Assembly (NCBI RefSeq): GCF_042676605.1 | Contig: NZ_JBHTHQ010000012.1 | Location: 1 to 64,000, forward strand | Length of the DNA stretch: 64,000 bases | Reading direction: 5' to 3' | DNA from: Alloscardovia venturai | GTDB taxonomy: Bacteria > Actinomycetota > Actinomycetes > Actinomycetales > Bifidobacteriaceae | Shown here: one piece after another, positions 26,689 to 35,972 of the stretch | How positions within the stretch are numbered: the stretch's first letter is position 1 | Layout of the letters: each line of letters opens with the position of its first letter | The notes under the pieces: model-generated | What the model was told of the DNA's origin: nothing | Databases searched by the model: none | Seen by the model: the letters and a program-made list of their open reading frames with translations, nothing else | Program-made: the position numbers and the translations under genes

Positions 26689-27465
26689 ATGACGTATTTT
26701 ACGATAAATCCTCGGGCTCTAGTTTCTGTGCTAATTTACGCTCTCATCTTAGGCACCGTTCCGATTCTCAGCCTTTTCCTCTTGCACGATAACCTTACTG
26801 CCGCACTGTGGTGGTACTTCGCAGCGCTTATCGTTACGCTCCTCTACTCCAGCACGGACGGTCTACGTCACGGCGCGCACATTATCTGGATTCCTGCAGC
26901 TTTTATTGGTAGCGTTGCCGCACCGTTTGCGTGGCCAAGCTCGTTGTCCTTTACATCGGTCGGCACCATCGTCGGCGCCGCATTCATCGGCAATCTCCTT
27001 GGCAGTTTCACTCATCTCATCGTGAATCGACAGTATAAATCTGGTACACCACCCATGCGATGGTGGAAACCATACAAAGGTACCGTGATTGGTTTAGGAG
27101 CGCTACTTGTCCTATGGGTTCTACCAGCAGTAATAGCAGGAGTGATGATGAATCATCATAACGGTTTAGGAATAGGTTTTGTCATCACGCTTTTATGGAC
27201 TATTTTGGCTATCTTTATACCGTACTTCAGCACACTTCTCTATGGAATCAATATTTGGTGGATTCTTACATGGATTCCCGTCATCCTCGCAAGCCCATCC
27301 ATCACGAATGCCTTCCATCTGACTGGCTTAGGCTTTGGATATTTCTCCATCTTCGCAGCTCTCGGCACAGTAAGCGCTGGGTTTGGAGAACTCATGCGTC
27401 GAGTTCCGCAGGATTCACTCTATGGTTGTTTCCTCCAAGGAAAGGCTTTACACAGGAAAGGCTAG
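26689..27465 (+). CDS. Unknown multi-pass membrane protein (258 aa)
   Basis: I do not recognise a family. About six or seven hydrophobic helices are visible, beginning near residue 8 (ALVSVLIYALILGTVPILS), and the loop near residue 115-130 is basic (RQYKSGTPPMRWWKPYK). No catalytic motif or charged transport signature stands out. Start at 26689 (MTYFTIN) fits an AGAGGAAAT site; an in-frame ATG at 26671 lies before that site. It follows a terminator, so it is probably a separate unit from the symporter, and it converges on htpX with two bases between stops. Codon and base usage look like those of neighbours. Confidence 0.6.
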   Translation: MTYFTINPRALVSVLIYALILGTVPILSLFLLHDNLTAALWWYFAALIVTLLYSSTDGLRHGAHIIWIPAAFIGSVAAPFAWPSSLSFTSVGTIVGAAFIGNLLGSFTHLIVNRQYKSGTPPMRWWKPYKGTVIGLGALLVLWVLPAVIAGVMMNHHNGLGIGFVITLLWTILAIFIPYFSTLLYGINIWWILTWIPVILASPSITNAFHLTGLGFGYFSIFAALGTVSAGFGELMRRVPQDSLYGCFLQGKALHRKG

Positions 27466-27467
27466 CC

Positions 27468-28415
27468 TTACTGCATGTATGGCTCTTCATCAAAATCAGT
27501 AGACACATCTGACACTTGGGCGCTTTGTCCTAACTGTTGCGCAAGCTCCTGCAAACGCTGAATACGCTGCTGTGTAGGTGGATGCGTAGAAAAAAGCTTA
27601 TTGACGTCTTCCATACGGAAAGGTGAGGAAATCATCACAGCAGAGATGTTCTGCGTAGCATTCGTTTTGCGAAGCGGCATAGACTGTACGCCACTTTCGA
27701 TTTTGTGAAGAGCCGATGCTAATGCCATAGGGTCCTCACTCAGTATCGATCCATCCTCATCGGCATCAAATTCGCGCGTACGCGAGATAGCCATCTGTAC
27801 AAGCGAAGCACCAACTGGCGCTAAAATCATCGCGAGGAGAGCTCCGATGGCTCCTAACGCGCCAGAATTTCGGTCGTCTCGCTCACGCTCACTCAAACTT
27901 CCACCAAAGTATCGCAATGAGTAGCCTAAATACGTAATGACCATAGACATCGCTGAGGCAATAGATGAGGTCAAAATGTCGTGGTTGTACACGTGCATAA
28001 GCTCGTGTCCTAGTACACCGCGCAACTCCCTCTCATCAAGCAATTCCATGATGCCCTGCGTGCAGCACACCGCCGCATGATGCTCATTGCGCCCCGTCGC
28101 AAACGCATTCGGACTCATAGTTGGCGCGATGTAAATGCGTGGCATTGGTTTTCCTGCCTTGCTGGAAAGCTCTCGAACGATGCGATAAAGCTGTGGGGCT
28201 TGCTCTTCGGTAACTGCTTGCGCCTGTATCGAGGCGAGGGAGAGTTTGTCAGAGAACCAATAACTACCAAATGTCATCACCACAGCGATAACCACATAAA
28301 TTCCTAGCGTATTGTAGCGCGCGCCAGTCGCGTACCATATGAGAATGATGATGGCCCACATGATACCGAAAAGCAGAGTGGTTTTTAAGCCGTTTGCATG
28401 CCCATGAATCTTCAT
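27468..28415 (-). CDS. htpX: M48-family zinc metalloprotease, HtpX-like (315 aa)
   Basis: Membrane-bound protease for quality control of membrane proteins. Two N-terminal helices (LLFGIMWAIIILIWY and LGIYVVIAVVMTFGSYW) precede the active site HELMH near residue 140, and the third zinc ligand glutamate lies in TREFDADEDG. The PNAFATGRNEHHAAVCCTQGIMELL region is characteristic of HtpX. The end has SPFRMEDVNKLFSTHPPTQQRIQRL with the usual STHPP motif. The ATG at 28415 directly follows the stop of the ferredoxin reductase with no gap, so translation is coupled. Length fits the family. Confidence 0.93.
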   Translation of the reverse strand: MKIHGHANGLKTTLLFGIMWAIIILIWYATGARYNTLGIYVVIAVVMTFGSYWFSDKLSLASIQAQAVTEEQAPQLYRIVRELSSKAGKPMPRIYIAPTMSPNAFATGRNEHHAAVCCTQGIMELLDERELRGVLGHELMHVYNHDILTSSIASAMSMVITYLGYSLRYFGGSLSERERDDRNSGALGAIGALLAMILAPVGASLVQMAISRTREFDADEDGSILSEDPMALASALHKIESGVQSMPLRKTNATQNISAVMISSPFRMEDVNKLFSTHPPTQQRIQRLQELAQQLGQSAQVSDVSTDFDEEPYMQ

Positions 28416-29834
28416 TTACTCACCTCGCGCAATGGTACGAAGTTGCTCTTCATCGATGACCTTGATATGCTCGCGGTTTGTCTTCGCACCGAGCTCGCGC
28501 TCGTAGGCGTCCACTCGTTGCCACGCTGCATAATCTAATGGCTGTACGCCACGGTCTGCGAGTAATTGTGCGATGTCATTGTCAGGATATGGGGCGATGC
28601 GACCGCGAGATGAAGAAGCTGCCCAATCGGTAAGTAGGTTCTCCACAGTCTCTAATGCATCAGATTTTGTAGAGCCAATCAAACCTACAGGGCCACGCTT
28701 AGCCCAACCTGTCGCATAGACGAACCGTTCGCCAGTGATACGTCCGCCGAGGTTATCTAGCGTATAGCGCTCTTCATCGTACGGAATACCAGGAATTTGA
28801 GCAGGCTTATACCCGATAGCATGATACACAGCCTGGACTGGGATTTCTTCGTACTTTCCAGTACCGCGCATCGTTCCATCTGGGTCCGTTACTGTACGTT
28901 CAACCTTGACCGCAATAACACTGCCATCACGAGATTTGAGTAGAGCGACTGGGTTAGCGTTAAAGTGCAAGAAGAATTTACGCTGAGCAGGGTTTCCTTC
29001 AAAATCAGTGCCATTACTCATCTTTACACTCATATCACGCACCATGAGTAGCTCGTCAACCATTTGGCGTGTGAGTTTATCTTTACCGGCCTTAGCCATA
29101 TGCTCCTTCGTCAGCACATCAGCGCTGAAATCATCAGCAAACGTAATGAGCTGAACCCGTGAGAGAGCTTCAAGTTCACGCAATTCTTGAACGGAGAACT
29201 TTGCATGAGTGACATCGCGGCGAACGAAGACATGCACGTCTTCAGCACTATTTGCAGCCAAACCGTCATACACATTGTCCGGAATGTCCGTATGGAGCAA
29301 GTCATCTGGATAGCGAACGAGTAAACGTGACACATCCATCGCCACGTTTCCACCACCTATAACTGCCACTGATTTTGCATCCAAACGCCACTGCGGCGAC
29401 ACCGTAGGGTACCCGTCATACCACTCCACAAATCGTGCCGCCCCAAAAACATTCTTCGCATCAGAGCCGGGGATAGTTAATGGTCGATCATCAACTGCAC
29501 CTGTCGCAAAAATTACGGCATCATATCGTAATTTCACATCGTCAAGAGTGATATCGCGACCGAACTCTACATCCGCCATTAATCGAATCTGAGGGTTGTT
29601 GAGAGTCTTTTCCAACGCGCCAATGATGTACTTAATAGCAGGATGGTCCGGAGCCACGCCATAACGCACTAAACCAAAAGGCACCGGCAATTTCTCAAAT
29701 AGATCAATATGCGCTGTCGCATCAGACCCCAAACCAAGCTCTTCACGGCGAGCCTGAATCTGGCGCAAAAGGATATCAGAAACGTATACGCCCGCTGGGC
29801 CAGCACCAACGACTGCAACTTTAAATTCACGCAT
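28416..29834 (-). CDS. fprA: FAD-dependent ferredoxin-NADP+ reductase, FprA-like (472 aa)
   Basis: Adrenodoxin-reductase-type flavoenzyme moving electrons between NADPH and ferredoxin. The FAD fold VVGAGPAGVYVSDILL is at the N-terminus, LPVPFGLVRYGVAPDHP follows near residue 55, and the NADPH fold VIGGGNVAMDVSRLLVR is in the middle; the end has GRITGERFVYATGWAKRGPVGLIGSTKSDA. Length and motif order match mycobacterial FprA. Start at 29834 after a TGAGGT site. It shares a transcript with htpX, an unusual partner with no obvious functional link. Confidence 0.92.
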   Translation of the reverse strand: MREFKVAVVGAGPAGVYVSDILLRQIQARREELGLGSDATAHIDLFEKLPVPFGLVRYGVAPDHPAIKYIIGALEKTLNNPQIRLMADVEFGRDITLDDVKLRYDAVIFATGAVDDRPLTIPGSDAKNVFGAARFVEWYDGYPTVSPQWRLDAKSVAVIGGGNVAMDVSRLLVRYPDDLLHTDIPDNVYDGLAANSAEDVHVFVRRDVTHAKFSVQELRELEALSRVQLITFADDFSADVLTKEHMAKAGKDKLTRQMVDELLMVRDMSVKMSNGTDFEGNPAQRKFFLHFNANPVALLKSRDGSVIAVKVERTVTDPDGTMRGTGKYEEIPVQAVYHAIGYKPAQIPGIPYDEERYTLDNLGGRITGERFVYATGWAKRGPVGLIGSTKSDALETVENLLTDWAASSSRGRIAPYPDNDIAQLLADRGVQPLDYAAWQRVDAYERELGAKTNREHIKVIDEEQLRTIARGE

Positions 29835-29904
29835 AAAGACCTCACAGATAATACAATTTCTACTTTCTAGCTTATAAGAACAAGCCTATAAATCTAAAGC
29901 AAAA

Positions 29905-29932
29905 CCTCACTCACACAGTGATGTGAGTGAGG
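29905..29932 (-). terminator. Rho-independent terminator of htrA
   Basis: Perfect 11-bp stem CCTCACTCACA (29905-29915) / TGTGAGTGAGG (29922-29932), 6-base loop, followed on the minus strand by TTTTGCTTT. It lies about 115 bases beyond the htrA stop and ahead of fprA. Confidence 0.85.
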
Positions 29933-30046
29933 TAGACCGAGGGAGAACCAGTGCGCAGGGAAAATCAGTATGCAGTGAGCTTAAGAAAAGTTAGTGCACG
30001 AAAGGATATTCCTACTTTTAACTTAAACCCTAAGAATCACACATGA

Positions 30047-31915
30047 TTAGTCATTCCCGCCAAAGAACTGCTCAAACGGATTGGACTCATCCTCAGAATC
30101 ACTGTCGTCATCATTAGAACCGAAACCGTTGCGGTTGTTATTTCCGTTGTTCTGCTGATTCTGACTATTAGACGACGAGCTAGATGACGAAGACGTCTCT
30201 TCATGGTTCATCTTTACCGTCAAATCAATGGTCTTACCATCGCGGATGACAGTCAACGTCACAGTCTCGCCCTTTTGAGTAGCTCGTACATACCCGAGCA
30301 ATGCCTCATTCGAGCCTACAGAATGCTTGTTATATGCCACAATGGTGTCGCCTTGCTGGAGTCCAGCTTCTGATGCAGCACTGCCGGAAACTACAGACTG
30401 TACCTGAGAACCTGCACGAGTCGTACCGTCAGAAGTTTTAGCCGTAGCGGTCTTGACTGTCACTCCGAGGGCTACGTGAGTAGCTTTACCATTTTTGATG
30501 ATAGAGCTCGTTACCCATTGTGCAAGGTTTGCAGGAATTGCAAAACCGATACCGATAGATCCAGAATTACTCGACGAGGAGGAGCTAGAACCGGTTGTAG
30601 CTATAGACGAGTTGATACCAATGAGTTTGCCGTCAGAGTTAAAGGTAGGACCACCAGAGTTACCAGAGTTAATAGACGCATCAATCTGCACAGCATTCGT
30701 CACTACAGTAGTCGCATCGGAATCCTCTGCAGACACGGAAACTGGTCGGTTAAGCGCGGATACGACACCAGTAGTCGCAGTATTCTCATAGCCAAGAGGA
30801 CTACCGATAGCCATCACAGACTCGCCTACAGCGAGATTATCTGAGTTCGCAAACTCTACAGGTGTCAAGTTGCTCGGAGCATTCTTGAGTTTAATCACAG
30901 CCAAATCTGTCGTTGGGTCAGTACCCACTACGCTTGCGTCGTAGATATTGCCGTTCGATAGGGTTACTTTAAGATTCGAAGCACCAGACACCACATGATT
31001 GTTGATAATGATATTTCCATCCTTATCAAGGATCGCTCCTGAACCGATGACAGACCCCCCTGAAACCGTACCCTGAATAGACACAACAGATGCGGAAACT
31101 TTCTTTGCTACGCTCGTCCAATTCACGCCAGAAGCAGAGCTTGACGTGGTGCCGACGCTGCCTGTAGAGGATGTGATGGAATTGAGCGAGCTCGAACTTG
31201 GAACTGTGAGAAGACCATTGGAAATGGCAGCCGCGCCGATACCAGCCACGAGCAAAGCCGCAAGAGCTGCCGCACCGAGAGATGTCCAAATTGTCGTGCG
31301 ACGGTTCTTCTTATCCAACGCACTCAAAGACTGTGCATTGATCGCCATGCCGGCGGCAGTGACCGATGCTGGAGTGCCATATGCATTTGCAGGATCTGCA
31401 AAGTGGTTACGTGGAGCTTTAGCCGTCGCAGCATCGTACATCGGTGCACCTGGCCGTGCAGACTGAGGCTGAGTAGTTTGAGGCTGTGCAGTTTGCGACT
31501 GAGGTGTCTGGCTAGGAATCTGAGAAGCCTGTGGGACTTGGGATGCCTGCTGAGCTTGGAACGCCTGGGTCGGATAGGATTGCGTTGGGTAAGTCTGGGT
31601 TGAATAGCCTTGAGCAGACACTTGCGGCGATTGAGGTGCCTGAGATACCGGAGGTTGTGCTGGAGTCGACACTACACGTGGCGTGTACATCGGCGACTGC
31701 TGACTGTACGCACTCCCGTACATGCTCTGCGGTACCTGAGCATACTGTGGAGATTGCTGAGTCGGCTGCGTAGACGGGACAGACATAGGTTGCGATGCAC
31801 CCGGCTGAGCATTCTGCATAGACTGTAAAGGTTGCGTAGGATACGACGATGCAGACTGCGGACCATTCACTGGCTCTATTGGCTCAGTTGGTTGATTAGA
31901 CTCATCGTAAGACAT
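30047..31915 (-). CDS. htrA: HtrA/DegP-like trypsin-PDZ serine protease, membrane anchored (622 aa)
   Basis: Cell-envelope protease acting on misfolded exported proteins. Residues 1 to ~195 are a disordered Pro/Gln/Ser-rich cytoplasmic region with repeated SQxPQ-like units. One membrane helix follows around residues 212-235 (LGAAALAALLVAGIGAAAIS). The trypsin domain shows the triad as the histidine in INNHVVSGA, the aspartate in TDLAVIKL and the serine in GNSGGPTF. A PDZ domain with ASEAGLQQGDTIVAYN follows, then a Ser/Asn/acidic tail. A GAAGGAGG ribosome site precedes the ATG at 31915. Own terminator downstream, so monocistronic. The long low-complexity N-terminus is typical of actinobacterial HtrA. 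Confidence 0.93.
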   Translation of the reverse strand: MSYDESNQPTEPIEPVNGPQSASSYPTQPLQSMQNAQPGASQPMSVPSTQPTQQSPQYAQVPQSMYGSAYSQQSPMYTPRVVSTPAQPPVSQAPQSPQVSAQGYSTQTYPTQSYPTQAFQAQQASQVPQASQIPSQTPQSQTAQPQTTQPQSARPGAPMYDAATAKAPRNHFADPANAYGTPASVTAAGMAINAQSLSALDKKNRRTTIWTSLGAAALAALLVAGIGAAAISNGLLTVPSSSSLNSITSSTGSVGTTSSSASGVNWTSVAKKVSASVVSIQGTVSGGSVIGSGAILDKDGNIIINNHVVSGASNLKVTLSNGNIYDASVVGTDPTTDLAVIKLKNAPSNLTPVEFANSDNLAVGESVMAIGSPLGYENTATTGVVSALNRPVSVSAEDSDATTVVTNAVQIDASINSGNSGGPTFNSDGKLIGINSSIATTGSSSSSSSNSGSIGIGFAIPANLAQWVTSSIIKNGKATHVALGVTVKTATAKTSDGTTRAGSQVQSVVSGSAASEAGLQQGDTIVAYNKHSVGSNEALLGYVRATQKGETVTLTVIRDGKTIDLTVKMNHEETSSSSSSSSNSQNQQNNGNNNRNGFGSNDDDSDSEDESNPFEQFFGGND

Positions 31916-32191
31916 GTGTCCTCCTTCAATATCACGTCAATGTCACCGTAAGAGTGGAACATTCTTTATTTCTGCGTTTAAGACAACCGTACTTATCTGA
32001 GAATAAGCTGAAAATGCTCTCGAAATTATCTTTTTTCTTTATGCTAATCATATGAGAAACCATTGAACTGTTGAAAACTAAGGGAAACAGGACAGTCATA
32101 AGGTAGAAGGAAATACTTTCCGCTAGGAGCGTCATTTTTCTCTCACTCCATTTACACAGCTCAATCGACCTTATCTATTAGAGTTACTTTT

Positions 32192-34363
32192 ATGAGCGAT
32201 AGCACGGAAAACACTGATGAAAACCTCAATACTACCGATACTCTTGCCATCATTTCCAAGGCATCTTTGAGGCACAACAATTCGCGGCCTATGAAGTCAG
32301 TCCAGGATGAGCCTGCTTCGCGTGATGATGAAGATCTCGCAGCAACTGCAGAATTTCCTACATACCACGATAACTCCAAGGTCATTGACGACATCTTGGG
32401 ACGCCCTCCTGCCAAAGACGACAATGCACATACAATCACGGACCCGCACGGAGACTATGTAGAACAGTTCCGTCCGAGACCATTAAATCTGCATGTGCCA
32501 GATTTGGAGAACTTAAAGACTTCAGACACGCTCCCTCAAATTTATCGTGACATATCGCAGAATCGTGAGGCGCTATCTACAAATCCTGCAGCACCATTTG
32601 CAGCTTTCCCTGAGTTCCCGCAGTCATCCATGCCTACTACAGATGAATTCACACAAGTAAAGGCGTTAAACATAGATACGCTAGACGAACTTCAAGTAGC
32701 AGATTTACGTCCTACAGACGATTCGCCTACAGCCGAGTTTGAAAAAACTCATGCAACAAAGCCTCGCCATGCTGATTCCTCTGCTCTCAATACTGTAGAT
32801 TTCAGTAGCTATACAGGTACATCCGAAGAAGCATCGAGTGCTATATCAGCGGGATTTGAAACCGCTTATGAGCAAAATTCACGCCGAGATGAGAATGCAG
32901 ATACAGCAGAAATTCCTGCTGTTACCGCTACTGGCAGTGCACATCGAGCAGAATCGCAACCTCAGCCAAGTACCACGCAGTCTCAAGACGAGAAGCCTCA
33001 TAAGAAAAAGCGCAAGAAGAGAAAAAAGAAGAAGACCATCCCCCACTACAACTATGTTAGGGTAGAAACTTCTGCCCCGGAAGGCACAGTATTCCCTCAG
33101 CCAAAGTTCTCTCCGCGTGGCGCAGTACCTGGTAAGCCTGGCGACCGCAGTGCATTTAGCTTTAAAATTAATACGCGGCTAGACGGTAAACATGGACGCA
33201 CAGGCGTTATCCATACGCCTCACGGAGACATTCAGACGCCGTGCTTTATTCCTGTAGCTACACAAGCCACGATGAAGGCCGTCACCATACCTCAAATGAA
33301 AGATAATGGCGCGCAAGCGTTGCTTTCCAATGCTTTCCACCTGTATGAGCGTCCTGGTGAAGCCGTCATGAATGCTGCAGGTGGACTCAATGAATTTATG
33401 AATTGGGACAAGCCTACTTTCACAGATTCTGGTGGTTTCCAAGTCATGAGTCTCGGAGCAGGATTCAAGAAAACTCTTGCGATGGACATCGAAGGCATGA
33501 AAAACGATGACGTTATCGCTGATGGCAAGGAACGTCTTGCTTTCGTAGACGAGGACGGCGTCAGCTTTAAGTCTCCACTCAACGGTGGTATGCATCGATT
33601 CTCTGCAGAGATTTCTATGCGCGTTCAGCACAACATCGGCGCAGATATCATGTTTGCATTCGATGAGCTCACCACCTTAATGAATACCCGTAAGTATCAG
33701 GAGGAGTCAGTAGACCGTACATTCCGTTGGGCACAGCGCTGTGTGGCAGAGCACAAGCGTCTGACTGAAGAACGTCTCGGTAAACCATATCAGGCGCTCT
33801 TCGGGGTGGTCCAGGGAGCAAATTATGAAGATTTGCGGCGTAAAGCCGCTTCCCAGATTGGTTCTCTTGACTTTGACGGTTTCGGATTGGGCGGCGCCAT
33901 TGAAAAGAACATTCTCGGCGATATCGTTTCTTGGATTTGTGATGAACTTCCTGAAAATAAGCCACGTCATCTCCTCGGTATCGCAGCGGTCGACGATATC
34001 TTTGCCGGTGCTGAAAACGGTGCCGATACTTTTGACTGTGTAGCTCCAGCACGCACTGCGCGCAATGGCGCTGTCTTTACAAAAGATGGACGCTGGAACA
34101 TCAAGAGAGCAGCGTTGAAGTTTGACTTCCGACCAATTGAAGAGGATTGCGACTGCTATACTTGTCGCAACTACACTCGCGCATATGTGAGCCATTTGCT
34201 GCGTTCTGGCGAAATGACTGGCGCCACGCTGGCAACTATCCACAATGAGCGGTTCTTCATTCGCTTGCTCGATGACATACGAGCATCTATAGACGGCGGA
34301 TACTTCTTTGAGTTTAAGGAATCCTACCTTGCGCGCTTCTACGCAAAAGGTTCTAAGGGCTAG
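32192..34363 (+). CDS. tgt: tRNA-guanine(34) transglycosylase with ~320-residue N-terminal extension (723 aa)
   Basis: Residues ~325-723 are a complete TGT that exchanges guanine-34 for a queuine precursor in tRNAs for Asp, Asn, His and Tyr. TDSGGFQVMSLG holds the base-binding aspartate, DADIMFAFDELT-like and GVVQGANYEDLR segments follow, DTFDCVAPAR is near the active site and the zinc site is CDCYTC plus the histidine in ATIHNERF. Residues 1-320 are acidic, low-complexity and probably disordered, with alternating TAEF/TADLR-like motifs and a Lys-rich stretch KKKRKKRKKKK near 275. Usual bacterial enzymes are 370-430 residues. No ribosome site precedes the ATG; TAGAGT lies 7 bases upstream, so a leaderless mRNA is possible. 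An internal start is the alternative. Confidence 0.9.
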   Translation: MSDSTENTDENLNTTDTLAIISKASLRHNNSRPMKSVQDEPASRDDEDLAATAEFPTYHDNSKVIDDILGRPPAKDDNAHTITDPHGDYVEQFRPRPLNLHVPDLENLKTSDTLPQIYRDISQNREALSTNPAAPFAAFPEFPQSSMPTTDEFTQVKALNIDTLDELQVADLRPTDDSPTAEFEKTHATKPRHADSSALNTVDFSSYTGTSEEASSAISAGFETAYEQNSRRDENADTAEIPAVTATGSAHRAESQPQPSTTQSQDEKPHKKKRKKRKKKKTIPHYNYVRVETSAPEGTVFPQPKFSPRGAVPGKPGDRSAFSFKINTRLDGKHGRTGVIHTPHGDIQTPCFIPVATQATMKAVTIPQMKDNGAQALLSNAFHLYERPGEAVMNAAGGLNEFMNWDKPTFTDSGGFQVMSLGAGFKKTLAMDIEGMKNDDVIADGKERLAFVDEDGVSFKSPLNGGMHRFSAEISMRVQHNIGADIMFAFDELTTLMNTRKYQEESVDRTFRWAQRCVAEHKRLTEERLGKPYQALFGVVQGANYEDLRRKAASQIGSLDFDGFGLGGAIEKNILGDIVSWICDELPENKPRHLLGIAAVDDIFAGAENGADTFDCVAPARTARNGAVFTKDGRWNIKRAALKFDFRPIEEDCDCYTCRNYTRAYVSHLLRSGEMTGATLATIHNERFFIRLLDDIRASIDGGYFFEFKESYLARFYAKGSKG

Positions 34364-34395
34364 AAGCCTCACTACTTTAATCCCATAAAGCGCGG

Positions 34396-34435
34396 CGGCA
34401 CGCATCTTAAAAGTCTCACCGTCTTTTGCGTGCCG
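34396..34435 (+). terminator. Possible terminator of tgt
   Basis: CGGCACGCA (34396-34404) and TGCGTGCCG (34427-34435) form a perfect 9-bp stem with a 22-base loop, 33 bases after the tgt stop. The tail has few T residues, so termination may be partial, and tRNA-Leu lies 31 bases on. Confidence 0.5.
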
Positions 34436-34466
34436 TCCCTTAATGTGTTAGAGTGGTTTTTCGTCT

Positions 34467-34553
34467 GCGCACATGGCGGAATGGTAGACGCGCTGGCTTC
34501 AGGTGCCAGTGACCGATAAGGTCGTGGGGGTTCAACTCCCCCTGTGCGCACCA
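34467..34553 (+). tRNA. tRNA-Leu (anticodon CAG)
   Basis: Class II tRNA with acceptor GCGCACA / TGTGCGC, anticodon stem CTGGC/GCCAG around loop TTCAGGT (anticodon CAG), a long variable arm, a T arm GGGGGTTCAACTCCCCC, and an encoded CCA at 34551-34553. Confidence 0.96.
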
Positions 34554-34558
34554 CTATA

Positions 34559-34606
34559 AACGTCTCCTAAGGCTAGTATTTACGCCAAAGAGACGTTTTC
34601 TTTTAT
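34559..34606 (+). terminator. Rho-independent terminator of tRNA-Leu
   Basis: AACGTCTC (34559-34566) pairs with GAGACGTT (34590-34597), with an inner GGC/GCC pairing, followed by TTCTTTTAT. It begins 5 bases after the CCA end. Confidence 0.9.
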
Positions 34607-34887
34607 CGCCCCATGGCTATTGCGACAAGATTTAGGACAAGTAAAAATAAAGCTCGATAACAAAATAACTCTGAGCTGTTGGAATGGCAGAACAACCTTA
34701 TAGGCAGGAATGTGTTACTAAAAACATGTGAAAAGAATGCAATGCCTACCCGTCTCAGCCTTAGTATTAAGAAAGATAGAACATCGAACAGTAGTAAACA
34801 AGCCGATTATTCAGTAGGGGGAGTCGTTTTCACCTCTTGCGCGCATGTAATGTGACATGTGTAATATTACGCACTACACTTATAGGT
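34607..34887. other. Upstream region of the TetR regulator
   Basis: About 280 bases without a gene. The last 60 hold short symmetric elements, including GTAATATTAC (34861-34870), and a TACACT box (34875-34880) 7 bases before the regulator ATG. A TetR autoregulatory site could lie here, but no long palindrome is clear. Confidence 0.35.
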
Positions 34888-35454
34888 ATGGAAGATTACG
34901 AAATACATATGATGAGTGCGCGCACATTAGAAACGCAACGGAGCTTTACTCATGCGCTTATCGAACTCATGTGCGTATATCCATACAATGAAATTACCGT
35001 CAAAGAAATTGTCGCCAGAGCTAAACGTACACGTCAAACTTTCTATCGTCATTTCACTTCAAAGCAAGACGTTCTCGACCGTCAGCTTGATTCTATGTAT
35101 AACGAGTGTTATTCCTTAATCAACAAACTTCCAACGCAGACCCTTGACAGCGCTCTTACTACATACTTCACATATTGGTACCAGTATCGCGACACCATAA
35201 AGCGTCTTCTTGAGGTCAATCGCAGCACCACTCTCATGCGCGAGCTGACGTTGAAATACGCCGCAAAGCTCTATCCTCTCATCAAGCAATACATGAAACG
35301 TTCTTACGATGAGCCAGTTGACGAATTTTACTTCCAGCAATTCATCTTCGGCGGACTCGTCCAGATGAAAATGCAATGGTTCTCGCGGGGGTGTGATGTG
35401 CCTCCTGAGCAAATGGCAAGAAAACTGCTGAGCTTCTGGAGAGAGTCACTGTAG
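34888..35454 (+). CDS. TetR/AcrR-family transcriptional regulator (188 aa)
   Basis: Residues ~8-60 form the TetR helix-turn-helix: TQRSFTHALIELM, EITVKEIVARAKRTRQTFYRHFTSKQDVLD. The remaining helices (~70-188) form the ligand and dimer part, with a tail FIFGGLVQMKMQWFSRGCDVPPEQMARKLL like the TetR_C_33/DhaS-type group. Start at 34888 (MEDYEIH) since an upstream frame start at 34837 has no support; TACACT 7 bases before the ATG suggests a leaderless mRNA. No obvious target gene is adjacent: upstream is a tRNA and downstream 240 empty bases then a broken antitoxin. The ligand is unknown. Confidence 0.85.
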   Translation: MEDYEIHMMSARTLETQRSFTHALIELMCVYPYNEITVKEIVARAKRTRQTFYRHFTSKQDVLDRQLDSMYNECYSLINKLPTQTLDSALTTYFTYWYQYRDTIKRLLEVNRSTTLMRELTLKYAAKLYPLIKQYMKRSYDEPVDEFYFQQFIFGGLVQMKMQWFSRGCDVPPEQMARKLLSFWRESL

Positions 35455-35697
35455 AGGCGGCACTTTTTACAAATACTTGTCGCCGTTGCTTCAGCAAGCT
35501 GTTTACCGCGAGTCGATGCAGTGCCGGCGTAATTTATATGCACATCAAGTTCACTTTCTTCTATCGTGCACGATTCCGCACACAAAACGACGGAGCAATT
35601 GCTCACGTAGACAGCGTGAAAAACAAAGGCACAGGGAAAGCCGCCCATTTTCGAGCAATGCGCGAGAATAAAAATTGAGAGGCAATAGGAACACACA
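35455..35697. other. Intergenic stretch after the TetR gene
   Basis: About 240 bases with no gene that can be supported. Open frames exist on both strands but show no family features. It leads into a decayed antitoxin gene, so it may be debris from the same event. Confidence 0.3.
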
Positions 35698-35901
35698 ATG
35701 ACACAATCAGAAAATATTTCTACTCACACATCCGCAGCATAGAATAGTTCCTCACTCAAACCTCGGAAACATGTCCCACAATTTAGTCACGAAACTCTTC
35801 TCGCACTTCAAGAAACGCGCAATATCATAAGCGAGGAAAAATCAGCTAAACGATACACATCGTTCGAAGAATTACTTAATGATTTAGACTCCGACGATTA
35901 A
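35698..35901 (+). pseudogene. RelB/DinJ-like antitoxin remnant with in-frame TAG
   Basis: A 68-codon frame starts at an ATG behind AATAGGA and is broken by TAG at 35740-35742 (codon 15). The part after the stop, HVPQFSHETLLALQETRNII followed by an acidic TSFEELLNDLDSDD, resembles the C-terminal toxin-binding half of RelB/DinJ-type antitoxins. The usual N-terminal DNA-binding half is missing or too short, and no toxin gene follows. It probably survives from a lost toxin-antitoxin pair. A restart downstream of the stop is possible but has no good start codon. Confidence 0.55.
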
Positions 35902-35906
35902 AGCGC

Positions 35907-35972
35907 AAACTGGTCTTGAAATTAGACCAGTTTCCTATTAAACTGGTCTTGAAATTAGACCAGTTTCCTATT
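35907..35972. repeat. Tandem duplication of a 33-bp promoter/operator unit
   Basis: Two exact head-to-tail copies (35907-35939 and 35940-35972). Each contains the inverted repeat AAACTGGTCT / AGACCAGTTT with a 7-base centre and a TTGAAA -35 box inside it. The second copy leads with a 17-base spacer into TATGAT (35972-35977); the first into TAAACT (35939-35944). Confidence 0.9.

Noticed and set aside
33707..34405. 232-codon open frame on the minus strand
   Set aside because: It is antisense to the conserved zinc-site region of tgt; its composition is what the complement of that gene would give.
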